A stretch of 64,000 nt of DNA from Stemphylium vesicarium (taxonomy: Eukaryota; Ascomycota; Dothideomycetes; Pleosporales; Pleosporaceae), in contig QXCR01000012.1 of the NCBI GenBank assembly GCA_004380135.1, positions 124,001 to 188,000 on the forward strand, written 5' to 3'. The notes under the pieces are model-generated. The model made no database searches and was not told the origin of the DNA. It saw nothing but the letters and a program-made list of their open reading frames with translations. The position numbers and the translations under genes were made by a program. This document shows, in pieces, positions 56,541 through 64,000 of this stretch (positions are counted from its first letter, which is position 1; every line of letters starts with the position of its first letter).

Positions 56541-58085
56541 AGCGCAAACTACGGACGAAAAACGTGGCCCAACAAAAAAGGCCTGAGTGAGGGAACCTCA
56601 CAATATGGCGTACCCGTGACTCGAGAGGCTGGGTTGAACCCGAACTGTAAACTTACACAAGACTTGCATGGCGATGGCGTCTAGTTTTCCCTTTGTCTAC
56701 AGCCGGGAGTATGGCGCTTTCGGATTCAGCTCGGATTATTTGGCACTTTCTGCCACACCACGGCGTCTACGCCATATTGTTTCGTTTGTGTTTTAACCTG
56801 TTGTATTAAGTAAGACTAGAGTACACCGGTGCTCTCATCATCTCTACAAAAGAATCCTTTTCCTGTCCAATCCGCTCTATACTGTGGTACGACGTAACCT
56901 GCGCCAAACAAGGAAGAGCCAAATCCACACCGCAGTTCAGAACCCTTCGTCTCCTTGCGTCCAATAAGCCAGGAAGGGAGATCGCCAGTCAAGGGCTGTA
57001 GTTTGGTAAGCTAAGTACGCCGAAGGTGTTTCGCCCCGATTAAGGTTTCGTGACCTGCAGCGGCGATCGCCAACACGTGCATTAGCGCGGTTAGATCATC
57101 TATCCGTGACGCCACGCGATGATTTGATCACTCATCTTCACGTTATGAACCGACATTATAGGATACCGCCAACATAAATGGATAGCCTCTACTATGCTGA
57201 CAACAGCCTTTGATGTAGCGGTCGGAAACATGTCGCCGTTCTGGGACACGTGCAAGAAAAGTAAGTCAACTGCCCAAGTAGTGCAAGAGACACGGCCGAT
57301 TGCACTTGCCTCTCATCTGCATGTCAGTGACGACATCCGCAAGCTCATCCCTACGCGTATCATCAATCGAACTGCCGCTACGCATTTTACCGAGCACACG
57401 TGGCTAGGACTCTATGATCGGCCTGCCCGATGCTTCACCCCTTCATTGAGAGCGGCACAGGAACGATCCCCCCTTCCCCTTCCTCCCCTTCCGCGTCGCA
57501 GACATACCATCGCCTAGCCGCGTAGCATTGACATGAATCGACAGTAAACTCTATCCTAGCTCCGTGGGACGGCAAAAGGAAAGTGATCATCGTTTACCCG
57601 AAAAAGACGGTCTCCGGAGTTACCATCGACTAGTCTGCCTTCCAGGTCCACACCCGTTGACGAACGGCAATCCACTCTCTCCACTTCAACGCAGCGACCT
57701 ACTGCTTCAAGTCTAATTCTGGGGCAGTCCGCTCCGGCGCCACGGATGGTCTATCGTTCCATGGTCAAAATTGCCAAAGTTTACATGCTGGAGTGGCACC
57801 GCTGATGGGTTTTCGGACGGCGTGGAGATGGAGAACAGGATTTCGCATTATCATAATTAGTATAGTGTCGCGACTCGGCGCAGTGTGGCTGAAAAGACCC
57901 CTCCTCAGGCAGGAACGCTCGGCCGACTCATGTCCACCGGTGGTCCTGTTATTATCCCCGTTTTTTGATACATGGCGTCGCCACGTTGAACCCCAGGTGT
58001 TCGGAGGGACTATACCCACAAGCATTCCTAATCTCTTCTTCGACTGAACAGACGAAGTGCGGATGCATTTTTTTGCACGTTCAGC
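56541..58085. other. Intergenic, 1.5 kb
   Basis: 3' flank of the GRAM/VASt gene and promoter of the PTH11-like gene. Short frames at 57194-57517 and 57765-58047 have no domain. Nothing else recognised. Confidence 0.5.
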
Positions 58086-59357
58086 ATGGCTTACAGTCCC
58101 AATGGTTATGGATCGAGCGGTATCCTTCCTCCTATCTCAGTGCTGTCAAATTGGCCAACGCCGAACTACGACAATCCGGTAACGCGGTCCAAAGCCGTAC
58201 TCATCACATCGTGCGCCCTTGGAGGGGTCATGCTCGCTACGGTTGGGGCTAGAATATGGGCGAGGGCTGTTGTACAGAGGAATGCTGGGCTCGATGACTG
58301 GATGATGGTTGCTGCGATGGTGCGAAGATACTCAAGCAGGAAGGGCACCAAGACTGACGTGATCAACACAGATACCAACAATAGGCCTTACAATAACGGT
58401 ATGCTTGGGTATATAAGATCTCGTCAACCCCGTCTTTACATGCCCTGTTCTAATCAGCACACAGCGACCGAACACTACCATTTCAACCGCCACGTCTGGG
58501 ATGTTCGGCCCGAACTCTACGTTCCTGAGCGCAAAGTCACCTTCACACTCTACCTACTCTACATCATATCAGGAGGTATGATCAAGATATCAATCCTGCT
58601 CTTCTACCGACGCCTCGATTCCCGTTCCATCACACGGTCCTTCCGCTACGCTACATGGATCAACATCGTCGGCATCGCTATATTCGTCGTCGCATTCACC
58701 GTCGTCCTCTTCACAGCCTGCGATCCTTTCGCAGCATTCTGGTACCAATTCGACATCACAAAGCAAATAAGTGGATACGCATACCGCTGTTGGGTCAACG
58801 AAGGCGCAGACCTGCTGTCTGCTAGCATCATCAGCGCGGTCCAGGATGCCATTACCGCTTTCCTTCCCACAATCCTCTACTGGAACTTGCACATTCCGCA
58901 ACGCCAGAAGATCGCCCTAGGTGCCATTTTTGCCCTTGGCTACGTGGTCTGCATCGTAGCAGGCGTACGCTCCTACTACGTGTACCGCATCTTCAACGAC
59001 CCTCTGTACGACTCCACCTGGGAGTCATGGCCCGCTTGGCTGCTCTGCATGGTGGAGATTCAGCTCGGCACCATCTGTGCGTCCGCGCCTGCACTCAAAG
59101 TCTTTCTCAGCCATTACTTCAAGGTGGCAACTAGTAAATACGGATCCAGTCGGGGAACGGACTCAAGTCTCAAGAAGGCGTACTGGTGGCGCTCGACTGG
59201 ATCAAAGAGTACGGGCACAATGCCATCAAGGGATGGCTATCTCAGGGAACAACCTGGAAGCCGATTCGATGTCGATGAAGAGGGTGGTATTGTGCTACAG
59301 GAGACTAAGAGGGCCGGTGGGAGGACAGAGAGTATCGAGACCTTTATTCTCAATTGA
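58086..59357 (+). CDS. PTH11-like rhodopsin-fold integral membrane protein
   Basis: Three exons, 58086-58319, 58372-58408 (37 nt) and 58465-59357; 387 residues with about seven helices. Unspliced, the frame stays open but reads nonsense at the second helix; with the two introns (52 and 56 nt) it becomes DDWMMVAAM-IPTIGLTITVCL-ATEHYHFNRHVWDV, the family signature. Other hallmarks are VPERKVTFTLYLLYI, KISILLFYRRL, DPFAAFWYQFD, RCWVNEGADLLSASI and ILYWNLHIPQRQKIAL. The cytoplasmic tail is polar. The family (fungal rhodopsin/SAT4 domain) includes Pth11-type receptors of plant pathogens, but no CFEM domain is present, so a receptor role is unproven. Confidence 0.9.
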   Translation: MAYSPNGYGSSGILPPISVLSNWPTPNYDNPVTRSKAVLITSCALGGVMLATVGARIWARAVVQRNAGLDDWMMVAAMVRRYSSRKGTKTDVINTDTNNRPYNNGMLGYIRSRQPRLYMPCSNQHTATEHYHFNRHVWDVRPELYVPERKVTFTLYLLYIISGGMIKISILLFYRRLDSRSITRSFRYATWINIVGIAIFVVAFTVVLFTACDPFAAFWYQFDITKQISGYAYRCWVNEGADLLSASIISAVQDAITAFLPTILYWNLHIPQRQKIALGAIFALGYVVCIVAGVRSYYVYRIFNDPLYDSTWESWPAWLLCMVEIQLGTICASAPALKVFLSHYFKVATSKYGSSRGTDSSLKKAYWWRSTGSKSTGTMPSRDGYLREQPGSRFDVDEEGGIVLQETKRAGGRTESIETFILN

Positions 59358-60867
59358 GGTAACAAGGACTGATGAATCATTTCTTCCCAATGTAGGGTTT
59401 TGCTGCGGTCTGTCAAGTACGTCTCAACGATGCAGCCAGGGATCCCTCCTTTCGTGCGAATACTTCTACGACTATCCAGGACGTCGATCCAGGAAAGGCC
59501 CACCCTATTTAGCTGCTGGGATGACTGCGGAATTTGCTGCAACGGAAGAGAAAAGGACCACTTCTCCGCTTACGCACATTGCGATGGCAAAGCGACAAGC
59601 CGGGTGCATGATAGCACCGCATGAAGGACTTTTATCAAGGCCCTGGAAAGCATAGAGGGGTATATAGACATGGCGGAGGCCTTTTGTAAGTAACACTGGC
59701 GCGAAGAGTATAAAGTAGCGGATATCATGACTTTAATGTAACCAAATGAACTCGAACGGCGTAAAGCCTCCTCTGAAATTGGGATTGCTGTAATTGATAT
59801 TAAAGACTGCTTATATCTCTTTCATTCCACGTTTTTGAACAAGATGTTGCTTAGAATGATGCCTAGGCGTTGCTTTAGAGATACATGAAGTATTTCTCAA
59901 AGACATTATTTAATCACCACGGGCCTTTCGTGCATCTAGAATATTATTGTGAATTCATGCAAAACCGCGGATATTGGCAGGCCATGTCTCATCTGCGTCA
60001 CATGGGCGCTTTCAAAGCCCTCGCGTTAGCTTATTTTCAGGGTCGCTTCTAAGAGATAGAGATATATAAAGCCTGTTCTACCGCACTTTCCAACAGTCCT
60101 CTCTTACCACAAAAACAACTCTTGCTTACAAAATTTAAAAAGGCGCATATTGATGTCTTTCTCTCGATGTCAAAAAGAACCACCAAGAAGCCAATGGTGT
60201 TGTTCGCCCGTCTAAAAAAAAGGGATACTGCAGCACATGAGTGGTTTTCTGGAGCCCTTTTTCGATTGTGCGATCATGACATATCATTTGACTATTTTAA
60301 TCTTTTGTAACAGTGGAACCTCTCATCACGTCGTCGTATACGGATTTTGTTGCAGTGATGCAAAAGCTGGTGAGATATACTGGGGCACTAGGCGGTCACG
60401 CATCATGAATCGATGATGTTGTGCTTTTGTAACGACCTATTCTTCGTGCTTATAGACATGGCGATGTCATGGTGATGTTTTGAAAATCCAATGAACAATG
60501 ATTTCGTTGTTCACAGAATTCGAATGACCGCCGATCAAGTGATCTTTTAGGGCCAGGGCTTTCGAGTGTGTAATGATTTATGAAAAGGGTCGGAGACATG
60601 CGTGCATATTGTGGCAATTTTGTTGAGGAGAAGACAAAGTGGGTGTAGAGAAGAAGGGAGAAGTGACACGTTGGTAGAATTTATATTGCGTCTGTAACAG
60701 GCTCGATCTACATGAACATCTAGTAGAATGTTTTTGCTGTACTCGCCAGGACCTCGTGATCAGAGTGCAAGAGATATCGGCCATGTGGAAATCGCGATTT
60801 CGTGGAAATCCAGCCCAGATGCTACTGGTGCGGGGGTATTGCCTTGCGCAACCTGGCCCAAATTACA
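59358..60867. other. Intergenic, 1.5 kb, A+T-rich in the middle
   Basis: Between convergent PTH11-like and PHS1 genes. The 59700-60700 part is richer in A+T than its surroundings. A TATA-like ATATATAAAG at about 60061-60070 precedes a CT-rich stretch and short frames, the longest from an ATG at 60167-60310 (47 residues, MSKRTTKKPMVLF); not enough to call a gene. Confidence 0.4.
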
Positions 60868-61676
60868 TCACCGTATTTCTTTCGTCGCGTTGAGTGTCTT
60901 CTTTCTCTGCTTGATCATGTATGTATACATTTTGTAAGAGCCTGGGGTTACTATCAGTATCACTCGTACAAGAAGCTTTCAAATAACGCAGCTTACCAGG
61001 AATGTAAAGCAACAAGCAGAAATAGAATATCGGGGGAATGAACGGGCTCACTTCCGCACCAGGCGCGATCGCCCGGTATAGCAGCCACCACTCCGCTCCG
61101 ATGCCGATCGGATAGAGAGGGTAGAACATGGTGTACCTATAATACTGTTAGTCGAAACCTGGGTGTATGTCGGAACCCACATACCGAAGCCATACCACCC
61201 CCTTCGGAGCTTTTCCGTGCATATTCAGCGCGAGATACAGATACCGTATCGTATCTGCCACCGACCAAGCAAGTAACAGCGCGAGGTAAGCATGCGAAGT
61301 CGCGGTACTTCCGGGAAAGCTGTACCACACCATCCAGACTTGGATTGCGCGAGTGACTACTTGTAGCGCCGTGGTGCTGACTGGGGACTTGATGATGCCT
61401 GGATTGGTGTTAACTGGGTATGCCGCCAAAACAGGGTCGGACTAGCGTACCAAATGCTGCGTGCAAGACTTCAATCAGAGATGCCGTCTGGATCCATCGC
61501 GCCTGAGGCTCTGTCGCTATGAAGAGTTCGGTTTTGCTGTTTGAAAAATTGGATATCGCTCGTGCGAAGACGGAGGCCCAGAGTGACGCGAAGAGAACGT
61601 TGTATACTGTAAGGTAGAGTGTTCGAGGTTGCACGCTTGCTGCCGGAGCCTGGCGCTCATTGCGCTGATTGGCCAT
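60868..61676 (-). CDS. PHS1: Very-long-chain 3-hydroxyacyl-CoA dehydratase
   Basis: Four exons: 61676-61451, 61398-61185, 61136-60997 and 60941-60868; 217 residues with about six helices. PTPLA/HACD family motifs run throughout: LYLTVYNVLFASLWASVF, IQTASLIEVLHAAFG|IIKSPVSTTALQVVTR, LLLAWSVADTIRYLYLAL and WLR|YTMFYPLYPIGIGAEW. The Tyr of LYPIG and the Glu of GAEW, seven residues apart, match the catalytic Tyr149/Glu156 pair of yeast Phs1. The last exon restores the usual SYKMYTYMIKQRKKTL end, including a Lys-rich ER-type tail. The enzyme removes water from 3-hydroxyacyl-CoA in the ER fatty-acid elongation cycle, feeding sphingolipids. Confidence 0.95.
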
Positions 61677-62145
61677 CGCGGTTCTTCTGCCTCGATATGT
61701 TCACTTGGTGTCACTCTGCTGGAAGACACATTGCGAGCAGAAATTGCAATCTTGGTGTTTGCCCGGCGGTAGGTCGAATGAGGACGGTGTGCCGAGGCTA
61801 TTTGGTTGGAGATCCACTCCTGCAAATATTCATGCCGTGTATACCCTCCTTGTCTTGAAACGATTACAGCATCGCCCTATCATTCTACAAACTCTCAGCA
61901 CTTCGTGTTTCCATGTGCATTGATTCTGGTGGTGATGCACAAATAGCTTGGTGCGCGCGATAGTGAGTTCAGCTTTGTCAAGTCCGAGCCAATCAGAAGC
62001 GCTAGCTTTGGCACGATAACGGGCAGTGGTGGGGGATACCATGCTCGTTAATCTTGTTCGCGATACCCATGGACATGTCCTTCCTCCTCTACCTCACCAC
62101 TTGAGACCATAGCAGACACAATTCGCAACTGCGCACTTTTACACG
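61677..62145. other. Divergent promoter, 469 bp
   Basis: Lies between PHS1 (minus) and the DUF6604 gene (plus); must hold both promoters. No further feature. Confidence 0.5.
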
Positions 62146-64000
62146 ATGAGCAGCATCAGTAATTTCCAGACGTTCCTTGCGACATACAAGCAGTATAAAC
62201 ACGACACTGAGTACATCGCGGGTTGGCTCGCCGAGACAGCACACTCTTGAAAGAAAGATCGAAGAAGCTGGAAATGTATCTTCGGCGCCTGCGAAGAAAG
62301 GAAAAGGAGGGAAGGGCAAGAAGAGCAACAAATCAGCAGACAGTCGGGGCGGCGGAGAAAAACAATACCTGATCAAGTATCTGACTTCGTCCCCATGGCA
62401 GAAACAATTGCGAGCAATGCGCAAGCTTTGCTTGTGCCAGTTGCACTATGCAAGCTCTTCAGTAGAGCAATCCAAGCACGACGCCGGGTAGCAGCCTGGT
62501 TCGAGGCTAGGGGTGCGCAAAAAGAGAAGGAGAGTAATAAACGTCATCATCACTTCATTACCATTCTTGAGGATGCATTACAGCTGTTACGTCCTTCAAT
62601 CTCTTCTGGGCCCCAAGCTACTCGCATGGGTGGAGAGCGTGCCGCTTCCGACACCTTGCCTGTGGAGAACAGGTTCGCTGGTCTATCCCTTGAAGATGCC
62701 GCAGAGCTTGCAGACGAGGAACTTGGCGAGATGAACCTGCCCGTAGTGACTCCGGTCATTCTCAACCAGGATGAAGCTAAGATGGAAGAGGAGTTGAGGT
62801 TTGCTGTTGGCCTTCTCTTTGATGACCTGAATGCCATGCGCACCGTCGCCTGCGATCAATGGGCAAAGTACAAGAAGAAGGAGATGGACCTGATCGTACC
62901 AGCCATGACAACCGATACAGCGATTAAGCTTGCGCAAAAGGCCGAGGTGGAATTCGATCTGGTTGTTCCGAGGCCAAAGAAGTATCCCGCGGAGACTTAT
63001 CCTGTCTGGAAGCTACTCGACACCATCATAAAACCCACAGCTACGGAGAAGTCAGGAACTGAAATCGACACAATCAAGTCAGGTGATCCGTTTTGGCCGA
63101 TCTATCTGGGTCTCAAGCAATATCTGAACAGAATGCTAAAGTGGGATCCAGAGAAGTCTCTCCCTGCGATTATTGCGAAAGACTTTGGAGATCGCAAGCC
63201 TAATGCTTACACTCTGCCCGCTATCGAATCTTCTCAGACTGTTCGCATCGGCATCTTTGGCAAGAATCCCGAGGTCAGGGACATGCCCTCGCGTACTGTG
63301 GAGGAAATGTTTGTATCCAAACAGCTTCCCATATGGATGACCTACGTGGTAGAACTACAATTCCTGTCTCAGGACATCTTGGGCGACAGTTTAGGGCATC
63401 CTTACGTGGAACTGGGCTATCATCTCATAAGACTCATTCGCCAGAACAACAAATTGATCAAAGACTGGGAAAGTATGTTTTTACCGCATGAGGTCTTCGA
63501 TACTTGTTTTTACAAGCTTGCTCAGACACTCCAAAACTGTCAAGACTGGGTCTTGTTGGACAGCTACAAGAAGCCGTGGCAAGAACTAGCAGGTATAAAG
63601 CAAATTGCGACACATCCAATATTGAAGCAGTTGCTAAAGCCTAGGGAGGATGAGGGACATCACCTTGGAAGATATTCTGTGCTATGCGGCATGCTCAATT
63701 ATGAAATCTATCTCAAGTATCACAGCGCTGGGTTGATTTTGGAACATCACTCGCTTGCTATTGTTATGCTGGCATATCTCTACATCGCGGGACGCTTGGA
63801 GAGACCGGACGGTATCCCCAACTGGCCGGATATGGAGTGTGTCGTCTACGCAGAGGATCCTGATTGGCTATTCGTTGGGGGTAGACCTGGAACAGTAGAA
63901 GAGATAAAGAACAAGTTTCTCCTCGCTTCTGGCTCCATGGCGACGAATCGAGCCCGCGACATACCTCTTCATCGCCTCAGGGTTAACGTCCACAAGCTCA
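62146..64000 (+). CDS. DUF6604-type protein, N-terminal frame disrupted, runs off the right edge
   Basis: The start MSSISNFQTFLATYKQYKHD, then DTEYIAGWLAETA, matches the N-terminus of DUF6604-type fungal proteins. The frame then hits TGA at 62248-62250. The next conserved piece is in another frame (ERKIEEAGNVSSAPAKKGKG, 62254-62360), and the first frame resumes near 62359 with IPDQVSDFVPMAETIASNAQ and VALCKLFSRAIQARRRVAAWF, staying open to the window end (for example RFAVGLLFDDLNAMRT, HHLGRYSVLCGMLNYEIYLK). No intron with usual ends removes the stop without also deleting the conserved WLAET. Either two compensating indels (one next to an A run) or sequence error explains it; a pseudogene is less likely as the remaining 540 codons are intact. 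Function unknown. Confidence 0.65.

Noticed and set aside
56600..56660. Possible minus-strand tRNA T-arm (GGGTTCAACCC)
   Set aside because: The palindrome does not sit in a cloverleaf; lies in the 3' flank of the GRAM/VASt gene.
1..64000. CRISPR array, rRNA, intact transposon or polyketide/peptide synthase gene
   Set aside because: No regularly spaced repeats, no rRNA-like sequence, no transposase or reverse-transcriptase motif and no synthase domains were seen.

Overview
This is a nuclear genomic window from a filamentous ascomycete, most likely a dothideomycete of the Pleosporales type. The evidence is short GT-AG introns of about 45-100 nt with CTRAY-like branch sites, Zn2Cys6 regulators, a HET-domain protein, RTA1-like and PTH11-like membrane proteins, an SSK1 response regulator, a DUF6604-type protein and an arginine attenuator peptide upstream of CPA1. 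Order-level placement is inference from protein resemblance only. Exon models were built by hand; nearly all spliced models give an intact frame whose length is a multiple of three.

Layout. 1-0.76 kb: C-terminal end of an AGC kinase cut by the window edge. 0.9-8 kb: a one-pass membrane protein, an RTA1-like protein, a Zn2Cys6 regulator whose first intron is GC-AG, and an ECM15-like protein. 8.8-17 kb: MDM34 of the ERMES tether, a haspin kinase and the HOG-pathway response regulator SSK1. 18.6-19.8 kb: a Cys-rich one-pass surface protein. 21-31 kb is the most accessory-looking stretch: an isopenicillin-N-synthase-like Fe(II)/2OG dioxygenase, a DHA1-type MFS transporter, a divergently transcribed FAD amine oxidase and a HET-domain protein. 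31.6-39.2 kb: a Ser/Thr kinase, a large disordered coiled-coil protein and CDC42. 40-41.7 kb: unresolved candidate exons and a small protein with two zinc clusters in tandem, the second lacking one cysteine. 42.6-50.1 kb: a GH3 beta-glucosidase, CPA1 with its intron-split attenuator uORF, and a MIT-like/coiled-coil protein. 50.1-52.4 kb: gene-poor repeat-bearing DNA. 52.4-56.5 kb: a GRAM/VASt sterol-transfer-type protein. 58-59.4 kb: a PTH11-like rhodopsin-fold protein. 60.9-61.7 kb: the fatty-acid elongation dehydratase PHS1. 62.1-64 kb: a DUF6604 gene running off the edge, with its N-terminal frame disrupted.

How the genes work together. Most are independent housekeeping genes: membrane contact sites (MDM34, the GRAM/VASt protein), polarity and signalling (CDC42, SSK1, haspin), arginine synthesis (CPA1) and very-long-chain fatty acids (PHS1). 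The only plausible functional neighbourhood is 21-29 kb, where two oxidative enzymes flank an efflux transporter. The most interesting regulatory feature is the CPA1 leader, where the attenuator peptide must be assembled from three exons, one of them 13 nt, before it can act. I saw no tRNA, rRNA, CRISPR array or intact transposon.
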